64,000 bases of DNA, taken from an uncultured Flavobacteriaceae bacterium. Its GTDB lineage: Bacteria > Bacteroidota > Bacteroidia > Flavobacteriales > Flavobacteriaceae. The translations under genes were made by a program, and so were the position numbers. This document shows positions 59,301-64,000 of the stretch, one piece after another. The stretch covers positions 1 to 64,000 of the forward strand of contig CALSOZ010000007.1 in assembly GCA_943788095.1 (NCBI GenBank), given 5' to 3'. The notes under the pieces were generated by a model that searched no databases, was not told the origin of the DNA, and saw only the letters and a list, made by a program, of their open reading frames with translations. The number at the start of each line of letters is the position of its first letter. The first letter of the stretch is position 1.

Positions 59301-62073
59301 TGACCGAATTTGTAACTGCAGAATCGCAAATACCATTAGAAACTGAAAACGTATAGGTTCCTGGATCTAAATTGTTTACTGTATAAGAAGTGGTTGAATT
59401 AGAATAAGTTGTACCGTCAAATAAATTCGTTAAGGTCCAATTTCCTGATGGTAAATTAGAAAGTGTCACAGTCCCTGTAGAAATAGAACAACTCGGATTT
59501 GTGACTGTTCCAACCGTTGGCGTTGCAGGAATATCATCAATAGTTACTGTAATTGCGGTTCGTAAACTTTCACACCCTAAACTATTTGTTTCACTAACAT
59601 AATAGGTGTTGGTTCCAACTGCCGTTGTATTAATAACTGGAGCCGTCACAGATCCAACACCCCCTGTGGCAACTAAATACCACTTTAAAGTTCCACTTGT
59701 TGAAGTGGTCGCAGTTAAAGGAGTTGCCGTATCATTTTTACAATAGGTAACCGAAGCAGATGGGACAGCTGGAGCGATTGGTACTGAATTTACATTTACT
59801 TGAACTTCAGATCGCGGGCCTTCACAACCATTAATGGATTCACTAACAAAATAGCTTGTTATTCCAAGTGTATTAACCGCAGGTGTAAGTGATGTCCCTA
59901 GAAAATTTCCAGCAGTAACTGCATCATACCATCGTGGGTTTGAAATTCCTGAAGTATTTAAAGCAGTTGCCACCTCATTTAGACAAAAGTTAACAACCGG
60001 TTCAACAACCGAAGGTGCGAATGGCGTTGGATTTACCTCAACCGTAATTTGAGAACGTGCACTTTCACAACCAAAAGCATTTGTTTGACTCACTTCATAG
60101 GTGACCGTTCCTGCGCTTGAAGTATCAGCCGTTGGCGCTGAGGACAATAAAGTTCCGTCAAAATTATACCAAACTAAACTATTTCCAGTATTTTGAGTTG
60201 CCGTTAAAGGTAAGCCTGTATCATTTAAGCAGTATTCGAGAGGACTGGTTACTGTTGGTGCTGGCGCATTTGGATTCACAGAAATGGTTACCGAATCTGT
60301 TAATGAAGCCGTACAATCAGAGTTGTTAACTGAAATAAGACTCATTTCGGGATCTACCAACGGATTGACTTCGGTAATAGTCGCTAAACCTGAACCATCT
60401 AAGACCACTGTTTGATTTGCACCAGAATTAATTGAGTAAACTACCGTTGCATTTGGCGATCCTGTTACTGTAAACAAAGCATCCTCGCCAGAACAAATTG
60501 AAGAAGGCCCACTTAAAGAAGCGGTTGGTGTTGGGTTTACATTAATAGTAATAGACGTTGTATCAGAACATCCACTTGCATCCGTCCCTGTTACTGTGTA
60601 CGTAGTGTTCGATGTTGGAAAGACCGAAATTGTTGGAGTCGTTTGACCGCCTGGGCTCCATACATAAGACACGGCTCCTGCTGCGGTTAATGTTGTGCTA
60701 TCTCCTGTACAAATCGTATCATCTCCAGATATTGAAATGACTGGAACGACATTGACTTCGACTTGCACTTCTGCTCTAAGACTTTCACATCCATTTATTG
60801 TTTGGCTTACATAATATGAAAAACTTCCTGGGTTAGTCGAGTCTGGAACTGGCACTTGCGATAGTGGCGATCCACTCGTTGATGCCAAATACCATTTTAA
60901 ATCTGTGCCTGTTGCAGAAAGTGCAGACGTAATATCTCCTTGACAATACGTTACAGGACTTATAAAAGTTGGTGCTGAAGGAATCGGTTCAACGATCAAA
61001 GTTTCTGTAGTCGATATTAAATTGACGCAATTTGTATTCGCAACTTTGACTATGCTAACCGTTCGATCGGCCAAAGCATTTAATATAGGGAGACTAAAAG
61101 TCCCTGAGCTATTTAAAGTGATATCTGTATCAGCTCCTGAATCTAATTTATAGGTTACGACCGCATCTGGCGTTCCTGAAAATATAAATTGAGTGTCACT
61201 TCCAGAACAAACAGATCCATTGGAAGAGACTGAAGCAGTGGGCACTGGACTCACCTCCACTTGAACCGAAGCAGACGCTAAACAACCGTTTGAATCTTCT
61301 CCAGTAACAATATAGTTTGTTGATGCCGATGGCGTCACATCTAATGCTGCTACATTTGTAAAACCAATTCCCCAATCATATCTTAGGGCTCCACTAGCGG
61401 TTAATGTGGTTGTTTGACCTTCACATACAACAAGGTCTCCAGTAATACCAATTGTTGGCAGACTATTGACCGTTACTGAAAAAGATGCAGAGCTAGAGCA
61501 TCCATTTGCATCAGTTCCTATGACAGTATATATTGTATCAGATGTTGGGGAAACCGAAAGGGTTGGAGTCGTTTGACCTCCAGGACTCCAAACATAAGAA
61601 ACACCTCCTGATGGCGTGAGTGTTGTGGATTCTCCAAAACATATTGAATTATTTCCAGTAATACCAATTGTTGGCAGACTATTGACCGTTACTGTAGAAT
61701 TTGCAGAAATTGTAATGCCATCATCATCGGTAATGACACATCGATAGACAGCAGAATCTAATAAAACGGAAGATGCAATATTTAAAACATTCGTTGTTTC
61801 TGCGGTCATATCAACGCCATCTTTTTGCCATTGATAGTTTAAAACACCATTTCCATTGGAAACCACAGATAAGGATATCGCTTCTCCAAGACAAACATTG
61901 ACGACTGATTGTGGCTGTGTCGCGATCGTTGGAACAATTAATAAATCGGATGAATATAGTGCGAATGTAGAATCTTCGTTTTCGACACCGTCATAACTCT
62001 TAGAAAAGACATTAAGTGATATCGTTAATATTGATGTTAAAAGTAATAATCTTATTAAATTAAATTTGTTCAT
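41017..62073 (-). CDS. giant T9SS-exported modular adhesin (SprB-like), 7,018 residues
   Basis: A single open frame of 21 kb. I start at ATG 62073 (MNKFNLIRLLLLTSILTISL, a Sec signal) rather than an upstream in-frame TTG at 62097. From the N-terminus: an Ig-like domain (YQWQKDGVDM); GITG...YVWSPGGQTTPT modules; four or more YCxNDxAxPLxA...WY Ig-like modules; two PSC-SxTGxVTLxxLPSxGNWTL modules; a 30-module array; four PKD-like modules; a 14-module array; a 6-module array; two SprB-type repeats; a PKD-like domain (YDYIVWDFGDNSPF); and a type B sorting domain (TPTAFSPNNDGINDLF). This is a cell-surface protein, probably for adhesion or gliding. PorP/SprF follows 7 nt later. SprC/SprD-like genes are absent upstream. 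Confidence 0.95.
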   Translation of the reverse strand: MNKFNLIRLLLLTSILTISLNVFSKSYDGVENEDSTFALYSSDLLIVPTIATQPQSVVNVCLGEAISLSVVSNGNGVLNYQWQKDGVDMTAETTNVLNIASSVLLDSAVYRCVITDDDGITISANSTVTVNSLPTIGITGNNSICFGESTTLTPSGGVSYVWSPGGQTTPTLSVSPTSDTIYTVIGTDANGCSSSASFSVTVNSLPTIGITGDLVVCEGQTTTLTASGALRYDWGIGFTNVAALDVTPSASTNYIVTGEDSNGCLASASVQVEVSPVPTASVSSNGSVCSGSDTQFIFSGTPDAVVTYKLDSGADTDITLNSSGTFSLPILNALADRTVSIVKVANTNCVNLISTTETLIVEPIPSAPTFISPVTYCQGDITSALSATGTDLKWYLASTSGSPLSQVPVPDSTNPGSFSYYVSQTINGCESLRAEVQVEVNVVPVISISGDDTICTGDSTTLTAAGAVSYVWSPGGQTTPTISVFPTSNTTYTVTGTDASGCSDTTSITINVNPTPTASLSGPSSICSGEDALFTVTGSPNATVVYSINSGANQTVVLDGSGLATITEVNPLVDPEMSLISVNNSDCTASLTDSVTISVNPNAPAPTVTSPLEYCLNDTGLPLTATQNTGNSLVWYNFDGTLLSSAPTADTSSAGTVTYEVSQTNAFGCESARSQITVEVNPTPFAPSVVEPVVNFCLNEVATALNTSGISNPRWYDAVTAGNFLGTSLTPAVNTLGITSYFVSESINGCEGPRSEVQVNVNSVPIAPAVPSASVTYCKNDTATPLTATTSTSGTLKWYLVATGGVGSVTAPVINTTAVGTNTYYVSETNSLGCESLRTAITVTIDDIPATPTVGTVTNPSCSISTGTVTLSNLPSGNWTLTNLFDGTTYSNSTTSYTVNNLDPGTYTFSVSNGICDSAVTNSVTIDAIPVQSAPVVGTLVQPSCTSSTGSVTLTDLPSTGNWTLTRTSDNISITNSGSSYTITGLPSGTYNYTVTNSLGCTSSASLNIIIDAQPTLPNAPIANAQSFLESDSATISDLQISSSGTPVWYNQAVAGSQYTTSFPLVNGNYFAAQVDVSGCESVNRTSVSVTIFPTSVGGSVSGTTTVCSGTNSTVLTLSGQTGSIIRWESSPVVDFTSGVLPISNVGSTYTVVNTTSNLYYRAVLQSGSAPEEFSTPAFVEVTPVSEGGVLSTTTTSICENNVGGVINLASEVGTITQWQESIDNGASWTSISNTTNSYTVSVLTQTTKFRAEVQNGTCPSAFSNEVEIVVNPAPSITDIPNQMFCLGDSATFGEAFIANHTYAWYSNLSVNPSVSIDNSNLKTLNFNQVNTQIFTYRITNSTTGCFVEDTFEIVTDPLPDAQVISDTSICEFESINVGAASVLGNTYSWSSIPVGFTSTNSNPLVTPTVTTTYILTETTPNGCTETNQVIVTMQPEPVISITDGPAFDICETPSTHIQLQSTVINYETSSVVWSNDVGSGDFNDPNILNPTYTPSAADISTGFATLRLTVTGLGPCTQTYSDIITINIDAIPTANAGPDVITCGTVDVPIDASGTLNADAANLVWTLPAGITGTLNAADPFRPVFTPSVADLSFVGSITLSLEAFSGNTCPSDTDSVDILITPPPVVDIAPVEATICDGSNYTFSPGQVTVTNGVPSTYAWTRSGDGTFTNLSSLTPTYIPGASDIINGTVTLTLSTSGNSPCTAPISDDLILNIVKAPLVNAGPDSLACEGPINIIGASIQNAESILWRVDPATGNGFFIDPTVQNPIYVPAASDLNSTVTLIVDVTPMNSCGSNDTDSVLYTINAAPSAVAGGDATICESNNTYQLQSTVANENLITWTSTGSGSFDNVNVEDPIYTLSPGDKSSGSVSFTVTASQAGCAADSDTMVLTIQKNPITNAGLAQTICQGDIVTIPGTGTNASSYSWIRSGGTGSFTNDNTSNPTYTSQANESGTIFLTLEANAIAPCTIPSSSNTTITIVSKPVVDAGNDAQICEDEDYEINSASATNYVDVIWDSDGDGSWTGANTLSPIYSPGDNDKSSGSVILTIRGTKNFPCNADAVDQMKLTINKIPEITFINPNVNLCVDTPNFPITNIVLDHYDTLLWETSGTGNFGGLETTETPTYFPQPADYELGVVTLTLTASRTPLNCNSSTQDTITLNFIEKPTVDAGPPIVSLCEGALAPSFYVTNQATAIDYSTVTWSSSGTGTWSTANPNNLLETYTPSATDYDTGFVILTLEANSNAPCVGLVTDTIQLDLQKLPVITVPPTTSICIDQNTFGIGGVSIAPATAYDINSIVWKTTGTGVFTASANPLNPIYNPSNADLAAGNVTLTITVDSVAPCAIEVTESFNLLFQVLPVADAGVDLTECDLPFQITTASFDTTTVNNLVWSNGAGDGTFDSDIVNIIDPIYNPGTGDLANGSVTLTLTAVALDPCTADEVTSMVVSFVDSPTVVVVTPQAPICEDETNVAVVGTTITDADSFIWTSTTGTGTTIANPTNLSPIITPSTTDINNGYIDLTLTVTPNAPCGAAVVEVVRIPVQESPILFPGVSQNICEGAIISTIDATETNVTNLVWTNNGGDGTFTASINNITTEYTPGPNEIANGLVELVVTADAIAPCVGTISELITHTITRNPVVTLTTNEDTICESQGSYTIPTGTVSIDNESSVDTFGWTSSGSGTLLVANTLTPSYEPSSADIGTGFVNLIFTLNPTAPCSTQIIETFKLNIDPLATINFTDDGFFCEGVDKPLTATFTNHNASTINWTIISGTGTISAGNTASPTYEPGADSDTVVIQISVDGITPCDEPTTQQFTMNVIKTPVVSMTTLTDTVCSSQSKYNLTGNSVEDPTNNTINWTRVNPVGTGDFSNPTDLNPSYTFNAADIANGFVTLRLTATSNAPCSSTDFEEITITIDQAPNATISSLGAVCAEEPYTATALNLDGNTLAWTEINGNHGTFINANSDTATFNQFPGNEDDFEIQLTSTSTATCAPFVQTLLVVVQPKPTVDVVDSVQEVCSSEPFVISGVTATDYASILWTVDGTGSSAGFSNPTELNPTFTPTNPQILAGQVVLKVTALAKADCGNAFDVSDTITLNFDPELTVSFTAPTSICEDDTIALVGLAPDSSSISWSTSSTTSTSGFADPTNLNTIYTPSALDLSLGRVTLTLTGVSNTNCPDATYDLEVLIEKNPIAEAGGPISICEGTISYQVNDAFAYNYDNSVSTNINWSLTGPATIQAGTQNDLNPIIVPTLGATGDIILTLTVNGFDSCNTTDTDTKTITITPSPLVVVPTSRTICEGETLTLTSSEISASNYASVLWTSSNGLGTFTPNNDLATIYTPAAGQTGTVDLILTASSTNGSCSSDSSPVQLEIIAKPVVNAGVDATICVTETYTVVGASVLNEFTYTWSVTGPAQILSGESTTTPVIASDAGATGTAVVTLTAVGTGACPVSITDSFNLEINPSPVVDAGVDAILCEGTASYQLVGSVVDAVASTTYFWTTSNGSGTLQTTADPLQPIYIPGPTDFNSATGFKDIQFDLTATSTNGCASSTDSMVLTIYANPIVSAGTDIFDVCEDTDVILSSATASNYSSITWSTSGNGTFDYSSSLINPIYSLGSDDTTSVTLTLSAMPNAACSQVPVLDTMTIYINQDTTLTASTNEISMCGATFTLPDLIDVSNATSILWTNITGASGTPGVLTNVNSETPSFTPSADEIANGFVLLRVETIPEAGCTTVLTETITVNLQPKLEVEAGASLLFCDGEDIIVSGNGASTSNASTFTWSHDGTGSIEASTVNTLTPKYNPGISETGVITLTLTATSIAPCTGAVFDTMTVTIQSQPTVTVGADFTVCESSNINIVNTTETNANTIIWTSSQNSDGSSSGAYVSGIFTNDAILNPSYTPSQDDIDLGYVYLTIRVSNIACGTFVTDVLKVTIADGVGVFAGVNATVCESDTSYALLDATSNATSVTWISSENSNGTSSGTYLPGSFTDPTAVNPEYNPSIDDINRGYVYLTITGSGNSSCPVNSSFMLLNIIKDPTVSAIDISTCVSTTTGITLNGSGTNYDTLTWSIIDGPGSVINDVYFSGLGTDIPSNVVTRLRLVATPLGVCADNAIQEITVTTQALPSVEAGDNGAICYIPGTAIAPFTILGTDVTNASSVSWTTSGSLSGNFNLGNPVVYESFSNSCTPEVLTLTADGVGACSTESVSDSVTLTINCTIPNLGAISGLNTICQGNLGVVYTVPVNSNVITYDWQVPTGATIVSGQGTNSISVDYGPTAVSGNVSVNGVNGCGSGPSSTLPITISELPTTSIVSGTQTVCEGSTHVYTTTVIPNTNSYLWTLPDGSTISTLTNTISIAFAASATSGNLSVQGNNSCGLGASSAALPITVQSQPTLTSTLTPPSICSDETFEYVPTSALASTTYSWTRAVISGISNTAGSGTGIISEVLTNTSSVTIPVNYIITLTSEDGCSDSETITVDVDPNPILTSATPVAAICSGDQFNHTLTSNVTGSINWTRASVTGITEPGSSGVDTISEVLTNVTTAPITVVYSALLPANLAGCTGDPITFDVVVNPEPNVDQPIAQNLCVGEILNVDFDTTNTGGISGYTWANNNPSIGLPSTGSGDISGITMTNTSSVSQIANIVVTPTFDNEGISCTGPTKTFTITINPAAQVNSISSEVVCNGDSTTSIIFTTSNSSGATSYSWTNDNTSIGLVASGSTDIGSFVATNSSTIPQVATIVVTPTYTFNGKDCAGSPETFTITVNPSAQINQPTSLLLCEGEIVPTINFTTLNTVGTTTYNWTNDNVNIGIATANGTGDISSFTALNSTGTPQVATITVTPTFDHGGLSCTGPSKTFTITVNPSAQVDPIGSSTVCAGDLISAINFSTLTTLGTTTYSWTNSNTTIGSILAAGTGNIAPFTAINTSTIPQVANITVTPTFTYNGQVCSGNPETFSITVNPTAEVDQPSNEVFCESDVAVINFNTSNTVGTTTYEWTNSNTAIGLTAVSGVGSSITFSTTNTGTTPITSTIQVTPTFSFNGVDCEGPNKVFTITVNPNANMIAPTSQTLCEGDSTVVTFNTLNSVGTTTYAWTNNTPSIGIPTSGTSDISTFTAINTSNSPIVASLSVTPTYTHNGQSCTGAVENFTITVNPSAQVNQPVSLVFCDGDSVGSTSFSSSNTMGTTTYSWTNDNLSTGLNISSGTGDVPTFTATNSGTAPVVSTITVTPFYDNGGVICTGPSETYTITVNPVAQVNAQAPQTVCNGDSTSLTFTTVNTVGLTTYTWSNSNTSIGLPASGTGSIPTFIASNLTGTPVVANITVTPNFTNDGLSCSGPSETITITVNPSGQVVQPVSEVVCNGDTTSVVNFTTNNTIGTTTFSWTNSNPSIGLGASGTGPIPSFVASNTTNATAIGTITVTPSYEFGGESCEGVSKTFTITVNPESELIQPLAQVICDGDAFFYNFNSNNTGGTTTYAWTNNNIAIGLGASGVGNIPSFTATNSGLIPSVATIQVTPTFSNGGVSCVGSILTFSITVNPSADVVLPTSVTVCNTDSTPSVNFVSANNSGATTYEWNNNNPSIGLAASGIGNIPSFIAVNNGNIPVVASIVVTPVYNYAGVSCSGLPKTFTITVNPTAELNVPISQVLCNGENTNLVSFSSNNLGGTTTYTWENNNSTIGLVANGTDNIGSFTAVNTGFSPIVATITVTPTYTNDSVSCVGATETFTITVNPSAHVIQPIDQTICTAGLTTEINFNTLNTLGTTTYTWTNNNTSTGLGASGSGTILPFTALNTGLSPNVSTITVTPIFTYDGEACNGTSKEFLITVNPVLDINPPADQSLCDGMTTAAVNFSSNNTGGTVNYSWINNNTSIGLAPSGSGNILPFIAVNSGATLQTATITVTASYSNAGQTCDSTETFLISVSPSPVATISGLNNYLVCENDTPPFITFEGSNGTAPYTFTYQINSDPVQQVVSSGTSNTATISVSTINSGTNVITLLSVSDSSIPTACTSTNITLPNEAFVDVQEQGTIIPQDSSTVSQVVCQDTAIAPIVFDIGGSATSAFVTGLPSGLTPSFDSALNLLTISGSPTSSGTFNYVVNTAGSTNGCNSTYGGTIIVNSNDVITELTPTTIDQELCECDTLAPISYNLGGGATGGDVQFTPRMPVGITWSIASNILTISGASCEIGTFNYTVNSFGICSADTYGGTIEIKENSIISLVSGNPDPIVCEGSAFASPIQYAISPTTATLVMTPTIPGVTFNPTTGIISGAPTQSGVYNYSISSGTGCSNTMTGVITVNPDQDISFISTNNTQITCQNSPIDPVVFLVSPGVDDVTISPALPQGVNYAVNSGIITISGTPTNFMSVAQNFIVTTIGSCGISKSESFTLEVRQEATITVTSDVSTINQAICQSGSIEPITFTIGGGATGIETVNLPDNLVLDYDAGTGVYTVSGTPVGFGTFNFNIVTTGCVATQLFSVTNINTNVSIELTSAVGTDDQLLCQSNFSAPITPIVYTLTGATGVTVTGLPIGINPVFDVTTGQLVISGTPIESGEFNYAITTLPCARIKTGVIKVSTPIAFFDEQVTQVSCTGENDGSISIDIRGGASVGGLYAIKWSGPNGFQQNQATITGLEPGVYTISGTDSLGCAIPTKSYVIADVQPVEISLLSTSNVTCNGSLGCADFDFTGGTGIYTSFLLEYLDPSSETLTPITVANNNYFNICDLRAGLYYLTIEDSNSCTSVPYLFTIFDYSSLTIESVELDDSLCADAPGNVRIKVASLDPSLAFYYNNVLVPHLYLGDSMYELAINNPTAPSGIIKVKNDQDCWNTISVSTPIESPGFEYTSLNFVTYNAIDVNESIEFTNTVDLNNIPAEYDYIVWDFGDNSPFKVFFNPEDTVPNSDGDSFKTVFHSYTIDGVYTVTLTVFNSLGCSRVETQIISVGRGANIMTPTAFSPNNDGINDLFRASLIGFTEVSMFVYDNWGNIVYEITSEVNALDPDWGWNGLEKGNEEPINGNYKYFVIATTIEGEVVEKTGQLMLIK
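41880..42402 (-). repeat. two SprB-type repeats (within the giant gene)
   Basis: VSCTGENDGSISIDIRGGAS...YAIKWSGPNG...GLEPGVYTISGTDSLGC is a canonical SprB repeat. VTCNGSLGCADFDFTGGTG...LRAGLYYLTIEDSNSC is a diverged second copy. Confidence 0.85.
42405..44060 (-). repeat. module array C: six modules of about 92 residues
   Basis: Each module follows the plan QxxCQ...APIxFxIGGGATG...LPxGLxxxFDxxTxxLTISGTPxxSGTFNYxVxTxGC. The plan resembles bacterial putative-Ig (cadherin-like) modules. Six starts can be counted from their cysteine motifs: VVCQD, ELCEC, IVCEG, ITCQN, AICQS, LLCQS. Confidence 0.8.
44355..48385 (-). repeat. module array B: fourteen modules of about 96 residues
   Basis: Consensus: VxQPxSxxxCNGDSTxxxxFTTxNTxGTTTYxWTNxNxSIGLxASGTGxIxSFTAxNxxxxPxVATITVTPTYxxxGxxCxGPxxTFTITVNP. 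Fourteen starts can be counted by the CxG motif. Each module has one cysteine near its start and one in GxSCxG near its end. Confidence 0.85.
49441..57768 (-). repeat. module array A: thirty modules of about 92 residues
   Basis: Consensus: PxVxAGxDxxICEG...YxLxxxxxxNxxxIxWTSSGxGTFxNxxxLNPxYTPSxxDxxxGxVxLTLTAxxxxPC...DxxxLTI. I count thirty starts from the ICE/ICD motif between ISITDGPAFDICET and VEAGDNGAICYI. The mean period is 278 bp. Copies differ clearly from one another at both protein and DNA level. Confidence 0.85.
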
Positions 62074-62110
62074 TATTTTAGAATAAAGATTAATCAATTG
62101 TAAATATTAA

Positions 62111-62118
62111 CAAATATA
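62111..62118 (-). promoter_or_regulatory. -7 element upstream of the giant gene
   Basis: TATATTTG on the minus strand lies 37 nt before the ATG. No TTG is found at the expected 18-20 nt spacing, so the promoter is incomplete or depends on an activator. The rest of the 286-bp divergent gap shows nothing else I can name. Confidence 0.45.
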
Positions 62119-62359
62119 AATAAATTGTTCATAAGTCTCATAAATTTGGGTGATTATATACGAAATAGGAGGTGCGAATTGATAAAAATATTGAATTTTA
62201 CCTCAAAAAAAAGTAAAGAAATAACTTTCGGAAGCTTAAACAAGAAATTTAGTTTTTATTACTGAAAATCGATTACTTGAAATATAATCGTAATTAAATT
62301 GAATTTAATTCGCTATAAGTTATTAATTTTGTTTAAATTTTTTAAATAATAAATTAAAC

Positions 62360-63790
62360 ATGAAATTATCGTTTGTTTGGGGTTTGTTCATTCTTTGTAG
62401 TCTTTCTAATTGTGCTCAATCGGTTACTAAACAACAAGGTTGCTTCATAGAATTTCAAGCAGAGGCTTACAAAAACAAGACTTTTTATCTTGCCAGCCAC
62501 TATGGTAAATATCAAACTCTGGTAGACTCTGTGATTGGAGACGCCAATGGCAAGCTTGTTTTTAAAAATGACGAAAAATATGTAAGTGGGATTTATATGT
62601 TGGTAAATAGTTCTAAGGAAATTGAAATTGAATTTTTGATGGACGACGTGCAGCAATTTAAAATTGTACCCGATTCACAAAATCCATCAAAAACAATTAT
62701 TGATCAATCGCCCCTAAATATTGACTTCAGAGATTTTAATGTATTTTTAAAAACAAAACGATCAGAGATTGATGTACTCAAAAACTCTTTTGAATCTAAA
62801 GAAAGTAAACGTGAAAAAGTGATATCTCAAAAAAAGATTGAATTCATTGAAACTGAAATAACGCTGTATAAACAAAATTATATTTCATTAAATTCGAATA
62901 CGCTAGCTCTTTTATTTAGATTAACACAACCTATAGATAACTTCTCTTCCCTACCCGAAAACCAAAAATTAGCCACCAAAGAGGATTCTCTTTCTTATTT
63001 AAAAACTAATTATTTTAAAGGCATTAATTTTAATGATAACCGCCTCTTAAGAAATCCTTTTTTAGAATCAAAACTCTCCACCTATTTTGAAGTATTTGTT
63101 CCCAAAACAGTGGACGCAATCACAAAAGAAATCACTAAACTTCTAGACGAGGCCAGTACAACTGAAAATGAGCTCTTTAAATATATGAGCCTGTATTTTA
63201 TGGACTTATATATAAACCCTAAACATATGGGGCACGACCGCATATTTTTAAATCTATACAACTCCTATTTTAAAACCCAGACTTACGATTGGCTTCCTTT
63301 GACTCAAAAAGAACTTTTTAAGTCAAAAGCGCGTCTTTTAGAACACAATCAAATTGGAGCTAAAGCAAGAGAATTATTTATGAATTCCATGGATGGAACG
63401 CCATTTTATTTATACGATCTGACAGCCAATTATACTGTCCTAATTTTCTGGGATCCAACCTGCGGCCATTGTCAGACCGAAATTCCAAGAATCAACCGTT
63501 TATACAACGATGATTGGAAAAACATAAACCTTTCCATTTATGCCGTAAACATGAATTCCGAGGTGAGAGAAGAATGGAAAAAATTCATTACAACCCATAA
63601 ACTATCCGATTGGAAGCATGTATCGCCTGCCTCTTCAGTGAGCGGGAATTATTCGCAAAAAGATGTGGATTATCAAACCCTCTACAACATCCAACAAACC
63701 CCTGTGTTTTATTTATTGGACAAGGCTAAAACAATTATTGCCAAAGATATCGATCCTGAAGACTATTTAAAACTAATCCAAAGAAAGTAG
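62360..63790 (+). CDS. thioredoxin-fold lipoprotein (TlpA/DUF5106-like)
   Basis: 476 residues. The signal ends in a lipobox (CSLSNC). The N-terminal part (FIEFQAEAYKNKTFYLASHYGKYQTLVDS) resembles the DUF4369 region of Bacteroidota thiol-disulfide proteins, and a long helical middle follows. The C-terminal thioredoxin domain reads TVLIFWDPTCGHCQTEIPRINRLY with the CGHC redox pair and ends with the cis-Pro QQTPVFYLLD. It is expected to face the periplasm and act as a reductase or disulfide exchanger. It is divergent from the cysteine-rich giant gene, though co-regulation is not shown. The gene is intact. Confidence 0.88.
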   Translation: MKLSFVWGLFILCSLSNCAQSVTKQQGCFIEFQAEAYKNKTFYLASHYGKYQTLVDSVIGDANGKLVFKNDEKYVSGIYMLVNSSKEIEIEFLMDDVQQFKIVPDSQNPSKTIIDQSPLNIDFRDFNVFLKTKRSEIDVLKNSFESKESKREKVISQKKIEFIETEITLYKQNYISLNSNTLALLFRLTQPIDNFSSLPENQKLATKEDSLSYLKTNYFKGINFNDNRLLRNPFLESKLSTYFEVFVPKTVDAITKEITKLLDEASTTENELFKYMSLYFMDLYINPKHMGHDRIFLNLYNSYFKTQTYDWLPLTQKELFKSKARLLEHNQIGAKARELFMNSMDGTPFYLYDLTANYTVLIFWDPTCGHCQTEIPRINRLYNDDWKNINLSIYAVNMNSEVREEWKKFITTHKLSDWKHVSPASSVSGNYSQKDVDYQTLYNIQQTPVFYLLDKAKTIIAKDIDPEDYLKLIQRK

Positions 63791-63891
63791 TCGATCATCA
63801 TTAAAATCAAAAAATTGGAATCGGTACAAAAAAACATCCTATTTAAAGAATACTATCTTTTTATGTTTTAAAATAAGGAGGCATCATCAGA

Positions 63892-64000
63892 TTAAAAATC
63901 AAATAACGATAAATCTAACAACCCTTTTTTAGCCTCATTCACCCAGCCTGCTTGATTTTTAAACTTAACATAGAAAATTTTCAGATCTGCTTGGTTTGGA
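63892..64000 (-). CDS. 3' end of an unidentified gene, cut by the window
   Basis: The minus strand is open from the right edge to a TAA at 63892-63894 and encodes about 36 residues ending KNQAGWVNEAKKGLLDLSLF and two more. The text looks like real coding sequence, but I do not recognise the family. Between it and the preceding gene (63791-63891) I see no clear terminator. Confidence 0.55.
   Translation of the reverse strand, partial: PNQADLKIFYVKFKNQAGWVNEAKKGLLDLSLFDF

Overview
The window looks like a chromosomal segment from a low-GC member of the Flavobacteriaceae (Bacteroidota). The evidence is promoters of the TTG-N19-TAnnTTTG type, a type IX secretion (T9SS) giant adhesin with a PorP/SprF partner, a flavobacterial carotenoid cluster, a row of SurA-like chaperone genes and a SusC/FecA-like TonB receptor. 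I cannot name the genus.

Layout. 0.1-2.0 kb (minus): the 5' part of an rRNA operon, 16S - tRNA-Ile(GAT) - tRNA-Ala(TGC), with 23S beyond the left edge and two tandem promoters at 2.2-2.4 kb. 2.5-5.7 kb (plus): the translation operon thrS-infC-rpmI-rplT. 5.8-16.5 kb (minus): a DUF4197 lipoprotein, a secreted 'asparagine synthetase B'-like protein, dnaB, accA, a DMT transporter, lptG, tgt, and a membrane-anchored tyrosine-phosphatase-like protein beside an LTA-synthase-family enzyme. 16.6-21.1 kb: split transketolase (plus), an FKBP lipoprotein with Ca-binding-like repeats (minus), an S4 protein and a phosphoribosyltransferase (plus), and aroK (minus). 21.2-26.0 kb (plus): tRNA-Lys and tRNA-Leu, then a carotenoid locus (MerR/LitR-like regulator, crtI, crtB, crtZ, lycopene cyclase). 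26.5-35.7 kb (minus): aconitase, MoxR ATPase, three SurA-like genes, guaB. 36-38.2 kb (plus): a TonB-dependent receptor with a clear promoter and operator-like palindromes. 38.2-41.0 kb (minus): HMG-CoA lyase, a GT2 glycosyltransferase and PorP/SprF. 41.0-62.1 kb (minus): one 7,018-codon gene for a T9SS-exported repeat protein. 62.4-63.8 kb (plus): a thioredoxin-fold lipoprotein. At the right edge is the 3' end of a minus-strand gene.

The main biological object is the 21-kb gene and its PorP/SprF partner. The protein is built from separately amplified module families: 30 modules of about 92 residues, 14 of about 96, and 6 of about 92. Two SprB-type repeats, a PKD-like domain and a type B T9SS sorting domain follow. 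This is the architecture of a gliding or surface adhesin such as SprB.

A second strong signal concerns data quality. Fourteen genes between 3.7 and 27.8 kb carry frame breaks, including essential ones (thrS, rpmI, dnaB, accA, lptG). The 35 kb to the right, including the 21-kb reading frame, has none. The pattern suggests locally unpolished sequence rather than gene decay, and frames in the left half should be read with that in mind.
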